In this document: piece by piece, positions 1-5,305 of the stretch
Position numbering within the stretch: the first letter of the stretch is position 1
Layout: every line of letters begins with the position of its first letter
The notes under the pieces: generated by a model
What the model was told of the DNA's origin: nothing
Databases searched by the model: none
The model's input: the letters and a program-made list of their open reading frames with translations, nothing else
Position numbers and translations under genes: made by a program
Assembly: GCA_947629275.1 (NCBI GenBank)
Contig: CANRDG010000136.1
Span: 1 to 5,305, forward strand
Source: an uncultured Clostridia bacterium
GTDB taxonomy: Bacteria; Bacillota; Clostridia; Oscillospirales; Ruminococcaceae
Length of the DNA: 5,305 nucleotides
Direction of reading: 5' to 3'

Positions 1-2
1 CC

Positions 3-115
3 CGCGATTATTCGCGATAAACGGTCGGCTTTGCCGTCCGAAGTGAGCGCGGCGACACCGCCGCTTTAACTTGCAAACCAATATCGCTCTTTCGTGGAGG
101 CTCCAAACTGCAAGT
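3..115. other. Cluster of hairpins, candidate oriT or structured leader
   Basis: Four inverted repeats lie side by side. Stem CGCGA (3-7) pairs with TCGCG (12-16) over a TTAT loop. Bases 22-29 pair with 33-40 over a TTT loop with one T-T mismatch. GCGGCG (49-54) pairs perfectly with CGCCGC (59-64) over ACAC. ACTTGCA (69-75) pairs perfectly with TGCAAGT (109-115) and encloses a small palindrome, TGGAG-G-CTCCA (95-105). No convincing reading frame covers the stretch. Hairpin clusters beside a replication-type ATPase gene in Firmicutes mobile elements are often the transfer origin or the leader of a relaxase gene; a leftward gene would start beyond base 1. That role is an inference, because no relaxase is visible and I cannot name a nick site. 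Confidence 0.4.
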
Positions 116-241
116 CCTGTGCAAAATGCCGATTCACATCATTCCATTTTTCTCACCCTCATTCATAAATATTTTTCACCGCCTCGCCCACAGAAGCCGA
201 CAAATCGCTCACACGGGCTTGAATGGTCGTAGGTGGTTAAA

Positions 242-409
242 CTACCCGACCTGCTCTGCAAAACTGCACTTCTCGCGTTTCTGCGCGTTATGGTGCGTGC
301 CTGCTTTGGCTTCACCACTCCTTTCTTGCTTCTTGCCTCTCAACCTCTTGCCTCTAGTGGCACACCGCGCATTTCTGCGCGTTTCACGGTCGGATAGCCC
401 TACCGCCAT
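242..409 (-). CDS. Possible small basic protein (55 aa), unknown
   Basis: This short reading frame begins with ATG at 409, 16 bases after the stop codon of the ATPase gene. It has a plausible ribosome site (AAAGGGG, 7 bases before the ATG). The product is rich in Arg and Lys, with segments such as RGKRLRGKKQER and HHNAQKREKC, and has two Cys residues but no recognisable domain. Its composition resembles the basic tail of the ATPase. The DNA explains this: TTTCTGCGCGTT occurs exactly at 278-289 and 372-383, and a pyrimidine-rich block at 320-355 is repeated imperfectly at 468-503 (29 of 36 bases by eye). The frame may therefore be a by-product of degenerate duplication at the end of the ATPase gene. 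If translated, it would be co-transcribed with the ATPase. I do not recognise it. Confidence 0.3.
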   Translation of the reverse strand: MAVGLSDRETRRNARCATRGKRLRGKKQERSGEAKAGTHHNAQKREKCSFAEQVG

Positions 410-505
410 TTTTCAACCCCTTTCTTACCTCTTGTTTCTAGCCCTGCGCCTAGCTTTTCTCCGCGCACCTTTCTTGCTTTTTGACTTTGAGCCTCTTGAC
501 TTTCG
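270..505. repeat. Degenerate duplication around the ATPase gene end
   Basis: Two kinds of block recur on the plus strand. The first is TTTCTGCGCGTT at 278-289 and 372-383, preceded by CGCG in one copy and CGCA in the other. The second is a pyrimidine block starting CCTTTCTTGCTT at 320 and 468, with a weaker version at 419. The spacing (94 and 99 bases between the first two copies) suggests an old tandem duplication of about 95 bp that covers the ATPase stop codon. At 366-381 the repeat also forms a 6-bp hairpin with a TTTC loop. Confidence 0.5.
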
Positions 506-1651
506 CGGCTTGTTTCCACCTTTCTCTCTGTGAGATTTTTCAGAAGTTTTACCGTCACTTTTTGAAGCCGAGCCGTCACCCGTCACCCTGCTGTCACCCG
601 ACGAAACACACATCTTTTCAATGTTTTTTACAGGTCGGGTGCCGGCTGGACAGCAATTTGTCGTGCACGCTATTTTGCCGTCACCGCCGTCACCCGAAGG
701 CTCATACCGCACCTCGATCCACCTCTTGCCGTGGCTTCTTTTAAGCTCAAATTTCACACCCAGCTTCTCAAGCTGCGCGGCATTTTGCATCAGTTTCTTG
801 CTCACCACGTTGCTCTGAATTTCAAACCCCAGACTGCTCTTCAGCTTTTCACACAGCTCCGTCGCAGAGCCTTTGAATGTTTGAATGTTCATCATCAGAT
901 CATGTATCGCGAAAGGGAAACGGTCAACAGGCTTTTCAATTTGCACATCAGTCGCTATCCATTTACACTCATCTTTTTCCAGATGAATTTCACACTCGCG
1001 AATGTCACGCCCCGTCGCGAACAGTTTTGCGGTACTGCTTGTCCGCTTTGACTTCATCAGCACCAGACTTCCGTCCACGCAGCCGCTTATGCCCGTCGTA
1101 CCTGAGATCATATTGAACGGGTCTGAATCACGATTCTTCCTCGTGTGGTGCACCAACAGTATGCAGATATTCAGTTTTTCTGCTAACCTTTTCAGAACAG
1201 TCAGTTCAGCATAATCTGAACCGTAGCGATATTCTTCGTCTGTCTTGATTTTCTGTAGAGTGTCGATCGCGACCATCTTCAAATCTGAATGAGCGTTTTT
1301 GAAGTTTTCGATCTGTTCTTCCAAACCATTTCCGATACTCTCCGCCAGTACCGAGAAGTACAAACTTTCGGACGGTTCATCGGTCAGCTCATACAACCTG
1401 TTTTGAATCCGCGAGTAGCTGTCCTCTAAGCATAGGTACAGCGCCGAGCCTTGCGTGGTTTCTCGCCCCAGAACCGATTCTCCTTTTGCGATTGATAGAC
1501 ACATATCCAGCACCAGCCAGCTTTTTCCGACTTTCGGCGCACCTGCGAGTATGTATAACCCCTGCGCCAAGAACCCGTCCACCACGAACTCAATGGGCTT
1601 GTAAACGGTCGTCATGATCTCCTCGCAAGATTTTGTAATTAGTTGTTTCAT
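425..1651 (-). CDS. RepA-like AAA ATPase (RecA/DnaB-type fold)
   Basis: The 408-residue product is an AAA_25/RepA-type P-loop ATPase, a family that includes the hexameric replicative helicase RepA of plasmid RSF1010. Visible signatures are Walker A GAPKVGKS (37-44), a glutamate in LCLEDS (about 76) that may be catalytic, a Walker B strand ending in Asp (MVAID, to about 130), and a later VHH motif (about 167-169). Residues about 246-318 look like a winged-helix DNA-binding domain. The rest is a low-complexity Gly/Ser/Asp linker and a strongly basic tail: 17 of the last 30 residues are Lys or Arg. ATG 1651 is chosen because AAAGGAG lies 7 bases before it. GTG 1657 would crowd that site, and ATG 1615 has GAGGAG only 3 bases away. 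Likely role: helicase or loader for replication of the element. No clear promoter was found; repeat unit 1 overlaps the leader. The tail may be a repeat-driven extension rather than a domain. Confidence 0.85.
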   Translation of the reverse strand: MKQLITKSCEEIMTTVYKPIEFVVDGFLAQGLYILAGAPKVGKSWLVLDMCLSIAKGESVLGRETTQGSALYLCLEDSYSRIQNRLYELTDEPSESLYFSVLAESIGNGLEEQIENFKNAHSDLKMVAIDTLQKIKTDEEYRYGSDYAELTVLKRLAEKLNICILLVHHTRKNRDSDPFNMISGTTGISGCVDGSLVLMKSKRTSSTAKLFATGRDIRECEIHLEKDECKWIATDVQIEKPVDRFPFAIHDLMMNIQTFKGSATELCEKLKSSLGFEIQSNVVSKKLMQNAAQLEKLGVKFELKRSHGKRWIEVRYEPSGDGGDGKIACTTNCCPAGTRPVKNIEKMCVSSGDSRVTGDGSASKSDGKTSEKSHREKGGNKPRKSRGSKSKSKKGARRKARRRARNKR

Positions 1652-1658
1652 ATGCACT

Positions 1659-1665
1659 CTCCTTT
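1659..1665 (-). promoter_or_regulatory. Ribosome binding site of the ATPase gene
   Basis: On the minus strand this reads AAAGGAG, ending 7 bases before ATG 1651, so it decides the start. It lies at the left edge of the tandem array. The equivalent purine-rich stretch recurs next to the TATACAAGT box in the other units (for example GAGGGG and AAAGGG), so the leader of this gene is itself part of a repeat unit. Confidence 0.7.
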
Positions 1666-2071
1666 CACTTGTACAGGGGAAGAAGTGAACTTTTTGCTAC
1701 CCCTAAATTTTCAAATTTCAAAAAAATTTGTATGCCTGCACAAATTCACGACTATTGTTTTAGATGTTTTCACAACTGTCGTTCAAATCTTTCCTCTCAC
1801 TTGTATAGGGTAAGATGTCGGGCATTTAACAACCATAAAAATGAAAATTGTAAATCTTTTTGTATGCTTGCACAAATACAAGTCTATTGTTTTAGATATT
1901 TTCACAACCACTTCTCGATCCTATCTCCCTCTACTTGTATAAGGGAAGATGTCAGGCATTTAACAACCCTAAAAATTAAATTTGTAATTTATTTTGTATA
2001 GCTGCACAATTCCGCAAACCTAGTTTTATGATTTTTGACAGCATTTCATTTCTTCCCCCTTTACTTGTATA

Positions 2072-2099
2072 GGGGTATTTGCAAGGATTTTGATACCCC
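2072..2099. repeat. Inverted repeat within array unit 4
   Basis: GGGGTAT (2072-2078) and ATACCCC (2093-2099) are perfect complements around a 14-base loop. This is the strongest copy of a dyad found at the same offset in every unit. The weaker copies are AGGGG/CCCCT at 1675-1704, AGGGT/ACCCT at 2203-2232 and GGGATAT/ATACCCC with one mismatch at 2334-2361. Units 2 and 3 keep only three to four pairs. Confidence 0.6.
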
Positions 2100-2529
2100 A
2101 AAAATTGAAAATTAAATCTAATTTCGTATGGCTGCACAAATTTGAAAAACTTTTTTAGTTATTTCAACAACAGATTCTTAAATCTTCTCCCCTCACTTGT
2201 ATAGGGTAAGAAGTCTGGCATTTAACAACCCTCAAAATGAAAATTGTAACTAATTTTGTAGAGCTGCACAAATTCACATATCTCATTTTAAGTATTTTGA
2301 CAGCATTTCGCTTCTTTTCCCTTTACTCGTATAGGGATATTTGCAAGGCTTTTGATACCCCCAAAAATGAAATTTAAATCTAATTTCGTATAGCTGCACA
2401 AATTCGTAGGCTGTATTTTGGACTTTTTTACAACTTATTCACTTCTATTTCTTTTCCCTTTACCCTATTAGCAAACGAAAAATGAGTTATTATGCGCTAA
2501 AAAATACTTTTCATAGCTTTTGCTGTGCT

Positions 2530-2538
2530 TTATCCACA
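2530..2538 (+). promoter_or_regulatory. DnaA box (TTATCCACA)
   Basis: This is an exact match to the high-affinity bacterial DnaA box TTATCCACA. A second site one base off (TTATTCACT) lies at 2435-2443, at the end of the repeat array. A single 9-mer in AT-rich DNA can arise by chance, so the support comes from its position between the array and an operon promoter and from the RepA-like gene on the other side of the array. DnaA could help to open a plasmid-type origin here or could regulate the rightward promoter. Confidence 0.5.
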
Positions 2539-2539
2539 C

Positions 2540-2575
2540 AGTTATAACTTTTGGTTACAACTGATGAACCAAAAG
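2540..2575. promoter_or_regulatory. Palindromes upstream of the permease promoter, candidate operator
   Basis: AGTTATAACT (2540-2549) is a perfect 10-bp palindrome. CTTTTGGTT (2548-2556) and AACCAAAAG (2567-2575) form a perfect 9-bp inverted repeat around a 10-base loop. GTTATAACT (2541-2549) and GTTACAACT (2554-2562) are near-identical direct repeats 13 bases apart. The group ends 4 bases before the -35 hexamer of the permease promoter, a typical place for a regulator site. It is not a terminator, because no T-run follows on either strand. The regulator is unknown. Confidence 0.4.
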
Positions 2576-2579
2576 AAAC

Positions 2580-2608
2580 TTCACAAAAAGCAAGTTTTGC
2601 AATATAAT
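2580..2608 (+). promoter_or_regulatory. Sigma-A promoter of the permease operon
   Basis: TTCACA (2580-2585, 5 of 6 to the -35 consensus) and TATAAT (2603-2608, perfect -10) are separated by 17 bp. Transcription would begin near 2615, giving a leader of only about 28 bases, so there is no room for a riboswitch. A weaker possible promoter (TTGCTG, 17 bp, TATAAC) lies at 2520-2548 and would overlap the DnaA box. Confidence 0.75.
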
Positions 2609-2642
2609 AAAGCTAAATAAAACACTTTTTTCGGAGAAAATT

Positions 2643-3557
2643 ATGAGTGAAATTTATGAAGTACTTCGCCGTGAGTTCGTCTATGTGTGGTACTACTTTC
2701 AGCTCCAGCTGCGACAGATAGCAGGCTACTGGGCGCTAGGCATGGTGATAGGTTCGCTGGTGTCGGTGTTCGCAAAAGACAGCATTCATAACGCCTTTGA
2801 CCGTATCCGCGATAAAAAGTGGGGACTGTGGGGCGTTGTGCCTGCAAGCATTTTAGGCGTTGCTTCACCGCTTTGTATGTACGGCACAATACCGATAGCC
2901 GCATCTTTTTCAAAACACGGTATGCGGCACGACTGGCTTGCGGCGTTCATGATGTCAAGCGTGCTGCTCAATCCGCAGCTTATTATGTACTCAACAGCCT
3001 TGGGCGTAACCGCGCTTGTGATACGCATTGTGTCCTGCACATTGTGCGGAATTATCGCAGGTGTAGTGGTGCATATTTTCTATAAAGACAAACAGTTTTT
3101 CAATTTTGACGGCTTTGAACCGAGGGCAAGCCACGATACTCACCCGAATTTATTTCTGCGCTTTCTGTTCAATCTCGGCAGAAACATCAAGGCAACAGGG
3201 CTGTGGTTTCTGCTTGGCGTTCTGCTTTCCGCACTGTTTCAAAGATATGTTCCTGCGGATAAATTCGCAGAGCTTTTCGGAAAGTCCAACGAGGGCTTCG
3301 GCGTACTTATGGCAGCAACAATAGGCGTTCCTCTGTATGCCTGCGGCGGCGGTACTATACCGCTTATACGCGAGTGGCTCGCTATGGGAATGAGTATGGG
3401 CAGCGCATCTGCGTTTATGATAACAGGGCCTGCCACAAAGATAACAAACCTCGGCGCATTGAAGATCGTCCTCGGGCTGAAACGGTTTATCATCTACATA
3501 GCTTTTGTAATGGTGTTTTCTCTCGCAACAGGGCTTATTATCAATCTGATTTTATGA
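2643..3557 (+). CDS. Permease, ArsP_1/DUF318 (YraQ-like) family
   Basis: The 304-residue integral membrane protein has about eight hydrophobic segments (roughly 26-44, 61-88, 97-120, 121-147, 184-200, 219-240, 245-262 and 280-303). It shows the internal two-fold symmetry of this family: PLCMYGTIPI (76-85) in the first half matches PLYACGGGTIPL (230-241) in the second, each with a Cys (78 and 234) and a Gly-x-x-Pro turn inside the membrane. TGPATKITNLG (261-271) is a further conserved-looking loop. Family members export organoarsenicals (ArsP) or are linked to metal handling, but many are uncharacterised. ATG 2643 is supported by GGAG at 2633-2636, 6 bases upstream, and by the promoter just before it. 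It is the first gene of a three-gene operon. The Cys pair would suit a soft metal or metalloid, but no ArsR-type regulator or arsenic gene is visible, so arsenic should not be assumed. Confidence 0.85.
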   Translation: MSEIYEVLRREFVYVWYYFQLQLRQIAGYWALGMVIGSLVSVFAKDSIHNAFDRIRDKKWGLWGVVPASILGVASPLCMYGTIPIAASFSKHGMRHDWLAAFMMSSVLLNPQLIMYSTALGVTALVIRIVSCTLCGIIAGVVVHIFYKDKQFFNFDGFEPRASHDTHPNLFLRFLFNLGRNIKATGLWFLLGVLLSALFQRYVPADKFAELFGKSNEGFGVLMAATIGVPLYACGGGTIPLIREWLAMGMSMGSASAFMITGPATKITNLGALKIVLGLKRFIIYIAFVMVFSLATGLIINLIL

Positions 3558-3570
3558 CAGGAGTGGTCGT

Positions 3571-4608
3571 ATGAAAAAATTATCTATAGGCATACTCAGC
3601 TTAGTTTTTGCAGTAGGGCTTTCATCTTGCGGATCGCCCGACATTTCTACAGACAAAGATGCCCCTGTGGTATCTTCGCCTTATGCAGACAGCTCTTCTG
3701 CAAAAGATTCGGAAACTTCATCGGCAACGGGAGCACCCGATTCCTCCACAGTGTACTTTACTTCCGACATTTCCCCCGAAGGATTGATGGCAGTTTATGA
3801 AGCGCTGGGCTGGCAGCCTACGGGAAATGTGGCGGTCAAGCTGTCCACGGGCGAGCCTCCTGCAAGCAACTATCTTCGCCCCGAACTGATAAAAGACCTC
3901 GTTCAGTCGGTTGACGGCACTATTGTTGAATGTAACACCGAATACGGCGGTTCGCGCTCTGAAACCGAAATGCACAAGCAGGTCGCTAAAGACCACGGTT
4001 TTACCGATATTGCAGATGTAGATATTCTTGACGAAGAAGGTTCGGTTCAGCTTGAAGTCGAGGGCGGAAGTCACCTAGAAACCGACTATGTAGGCTCGCA
4101 TTTTACTAATTACGATTCATACATTGTGCTTTCTCACTTCAAAGGGCACGCCATGGCAGGCTTTGGCGGCGCGATCAAAAATATCTCTATCGGTCTTGGT
4201 TCGCAGGAGGGCAAATGCCTTATACATACGGGTGGTCAGAGCCATACAAGCCCTTGGGGCGGCGACCAGACCGCTTTCACCGAATCCATGGCAGAGGCAG
4301 GAAAAGCGGTTTCAGATTATCTTGATAAAGGCGATAAGATCATCTACATCAGCGTACTCAACAATATTTCTATCGACTGCGATTGTGACGGAAATCCTGC
4401 CGAGCCGGATATTCACGATATCGGCATACTTGCATCTACCGACCCCGTGGCAATAGATCAGGCTGCGATAGACCTTTGTTTTGCAGCAGACGGCAGCGAG
4501 TCTTTGCAGAGACGTGTCCAGCAGCAAAACGGTCTGCATACGCTGGAGCACGCCGAGGAGATAGGGCTTGGCAGCCGCACCTATGAAATGATAAACATTG
4601 ACGATTAA
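3571..4608 (+). CDS. DUF362-domain lipoprotein
   Basis: The 345-residue protein starts with a lysine-containing signal peptide and a lipobox LSSC, with Cys20 as the expected lipidation site. It is therefore probably anchored on the outer face of the membrane. A Ser/Asp/Thr-rich linker (about 21-60) precedes a DUF362 domain. The hallmark is SHFKGHAMAGFGGAIKN (188-204), followed by IGLGSQEGK; a late motif runs IDCDCDGNP (268-276) to GILASTDPVAIDQAAIDLC (285-303). His189, His193, His219, His225 and Cys270/Cys272/Cys303 could bind a metal or cofactor. Many DUF362 proteins carry a 4Fe-4S ferredoxin motif (CxxCxxC...CP); none is present here, and export is unusual. AGGAG lies 7 bases before ATG 3571, and the gap to the permease is 13 bases, so they are co-transcribed. 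The biochemical role of DUF362 is not settled; a binding protein for the neighbouring transporters is an inference. Confidence 0.85.
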   Translation: MKKLSIGILSLVFAVGLSSCGSPDISTDKDAPVVSSPYADSSSAKDSETSSATGAPDSSTVYFTSDISPEGLMAVYEALGWQPTGNVAVKLSTGEPPASNYLRPELIKDLVQSVDGTIVECNTEYGGSRSETEMHKQVAKDHGFTDIADVDILDEEGSVQLEVEGGSHLETDYVGSHFTNYDSYIVLSHFKGHAMAGFGGAIKNISIGLGSQEGKCLIHTGGQSHTSPWGGDQTAFTESMAEAGKAVSDYLDKGDKIIYISVLNNISIDCDCDGNPAEPDIHDIGILASTDPVAIDQAAIDLCFAADGSESLQRRVQQQNGLHTLEHAEEIGLGSRTYEMINIDD

Positions 4609-4629
4609 ATATTAAAAGGAGAGATAATT

Positions 4630-5190
4630 ATGTCAACAGCAATTAAAACCATTGAAAGACCTCGCCTTTCGGCAAAGGTACAGACTATTGCAACACTTGC
4701 AGCAATCGTTGGAGCTGTGGCAGTTCCGCAGGTGTTCCATCTGCTTGGCGCAGCATCTGGGCTCGGCACTTCTCTTGGTGAAGCATTTCTGCCCATGCAC
4801 CTGCCGATAATTCTTGTAGGGCTTCTTGCAGGGCCTTACGCAGGAGCGATAGCAGGACTTTTGGGACCTCTTGCAAGCTTTGCACTTTCGGGTATGCCCG
4901 GCATTGTAATGCTGCCATTTATGATGATAGAGCTTTGCGGCTACGGTCTTGCGGCAGGGCTTTTGAGAAATACAAAAATTCCTACCTTCGGCAAAGTCGT
5001 TATAGCGCAGATAGCAGGACGTGCAGTACGTGCAATTGCAATTCTAGCAGCAGTATATCTTTTAGGAAATGAAAATGTCCGCGTGGCTTCCATTTGGACA
5101 AGTATTGCAACGGGTCTTTTCGGAATAGCACTGCAATGGGCGCTTCTTCCGCTGATAGTTTATCGTGTAGAGAATCTGAAAAAAGAATAA
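4630..5190 (+). CDS. ECF transporter S component, substrate unknown
   Basis: The 186-residue membrane protein matches the substrate-binding (S) subunits of energy-coupling-factor transporters (ECF_trnsprt type) in size and in its about six hydrophobic segments. The segment GEAFLPMHLPIILVGLLAG (50-68) with a Pro-Met-His-x-Pro core, followed by repeated Gly-Pro turns and SGMP (87-90), is typical of vitamin-type S components of Clostridia. The Ala-rich first helix (about 19-32) offers the small-residue face used to dock on EcfT. No ATPase or EcfT gene is in the window, so it probably uses a shared EcfA/EcfT module encoded elsewhere, or one beyond the right edge. AAAGGAG (4615-4621) lies 8 bases before ATG 4630, and the gap to the lipoprotein gene is 21 bases. 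The operon links it to the permease and the DUF362 lipoprotein, but the substrate cannot be deduced. Confidence 0.8.
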   Translation: MSTAIKTIERPRLSAKVQTIATLAAIVGAVAVPQVFHLLGAASGLGTSLGEAFLPMHLPIILVGLLAGPYAGAIAGLLGPLASFALSGMPGIVMLPFMMIELCGYGLAAGLLRNTKIPTFGKVVIAQIAGRAVRAIAILAAVYLLGNENVRVASIWTSIATGLFGIALQWALLPLIVYRVENLKKE

Positions 5191-5254
5191 TACAGCAATA
5201 AAGTTTGCTATTAAAAAAGCATCGCTCTTTGAACAAGTCCATTAAAAACGAACA

Positions 5255-5284
5255 ATGACAAAAAGGCACCTTCTATGGTAGAAT
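5255..5284 (+). promoter_or_regulatory. Sigma-A promoter of a gene beyond the window
   Basis: ATGACA (5255-5260, 5 of 6) and TAGAAT (5279-5284, 5 of 6) are 18 bp apart. Transcription would start near 5291 and run off the right edge. The next gene thus has its own promoter and need not belong to the permease operon. Confidence 0.6.
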
Positions 5285-5298
5285 AAAGATACTACTAT

Positions 5299-5305
5299 AG
5301 GAGGT
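5299..5305 (+). promoter_or_regulatory. Ribosome binding site at the window edge
   Basis: AGGAGGT is a full Shine-Dalgarno sequence at the last seven bases. A start codon is expected about 5 to 9 bases past the window, on an mRNA with a very short leader. Confidence 0.65.

Larger units (their letters stand above)
1655..2467. repeat. Six-unit tandem array (130-134 bp), iteron-like
   Basis: Box I, consensus ACTTGTATAGGG, starts at 1667, 1799, 1933, 2063, 2195 and 2325 (intervals 132, 134, 130, 132, 130). Box II, consensus TTYGTATRGCTGCACAAA, has its CTGCACAA core at 1736, 1868, 2002, 2132, 2264 and 2394 (first base is T at 1868). The box I to box II core offset is exactly 69 in all six units, while box II to the next box I varies from 61 to 65. 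Both boxes contain a TTGTA-like word, so each unit carries two related half-sites. The end of a seventh unit is seen at about 2430-2467 (CTTTTCCCTTTA), where box I is degraded. The interval is AT-rich and non-coding: the only longer plus-strand frame (1669-2001) is a translated repeat without a ribosome site. Position next to a RepA-like gene suggests Rep-binding iterons or an operator array, though usual iterons are near 20 bp. Confidence 0.9.

Noticed and set aside
159..212. Minus-strand frame starting GTG, product MSDLSASVGEAVKNIYE
   Set aside because: The peptide looks protein-like and may be a gene remnant, but it is only 17 residues long, has no ribosome site and no recognisable relative.
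126..533. Plus-strand open frame of 135 codons
   Set aside because: It has no ribosome site, an odd Phe/Leu/Pro/Arg-rich composition, and overlaps the minus-strand ATPase end and a duplicated pyrimidine tract. It is most likely a shadow.
561..700. Repeated GTCACCC words (near 571-600 and 677-695)
   Set aside because: They lie within the low-complexity Gly/Ser/Asp linker of the ATPase gene and are explained by its codon composition rather than by a separate element.
1669..2001. Plus-strand open frame of 110 codons in the repeat array
   Set aside because: Its product is simply the translated tandem repeat, with the same peptide pattern recurring each unit. It has no ribosome site and runs through the non-coding array.
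2035..2070. Repeated promoters in the array (TTGACA in units 3 and 5)
   Set aside because: TTGACA occurs at 2035-2040 and 2297-2302, but no -10 hexamer lies at 16-18 bp, and the other units lack the hexamer.
1655..2467. CRISPR array
   Set aside because: Repeats are long (about 130 bp), imperfect over their whole length and have no unique spacers; no cas genes are present.
5194..5222. Terminator after the ECF gene
   Set aside because: AGCAA (5194-5198) and TTGCT (5205-5209) form only a weak 5-bp stem, and it is followed by A-rich rather than T-rich sequence on the plus strand.

Overview
The window looks like a junction in a low-to-mid GC Clostridia genome, most likely a Ruminococcus-like member of the Oscillospiraceae. 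The reasons are strong GGAG-type ribosome sites, sigma-A style promoters, an ECF vitamin-type transporter component and a Firmicutes type of mobile-element ATPase. The genus is an inference, not something the sequence proves.

Left part (1-1651) reads leftward and looks like the replication/mobilisation module of a plasmid or an integrative element. A RecA/RepA-type AAA ATPase (minus strand, 1651 to 425) is followed by a possible 55-residue basic ORF (409 to 242) and then by a cluster of tight hairpins at 3-115, which is a candidate transfer origin or structured leader for a gene beyond the left edge.

Middle part (1655-2640) has no gene. It holds six imperfect tandem repeats of 130-134 bp, directly upstream of the ATPase and overlapping its ribosome site. 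Each unit has two conserved boxes whose starts are exactly 69 bp apart in all six copies, although the DNA between them has diverged and the distance from one unit to the next varies. A short inverted repeat sits at the same offset in every unit and partly covaries. To the right are a perfect DnaA box, a 10-bp palindrome, a 9-bp inverted repeat and a good rightward promoter. Together with the ATPase this makes a plausible replication origin with very long iterons; it is the most interesting part of the window.

Right part (2643-5190) is a compact rightward operon with 13- and 21-bp gaps: a permease of the ArsP_1/DUF318 type, a predicted lipoprotein with a DUF362 domain, and an ECF-transporter S component. 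The combination suggests a membrane system that binds and moves a metal, metalloid or cofactor, but the substrate cannot be read from the sequence. The window ends with a sigma-A promoter and a Shine-Dalgarno sequence for a gene that starts just beyond base 5305.
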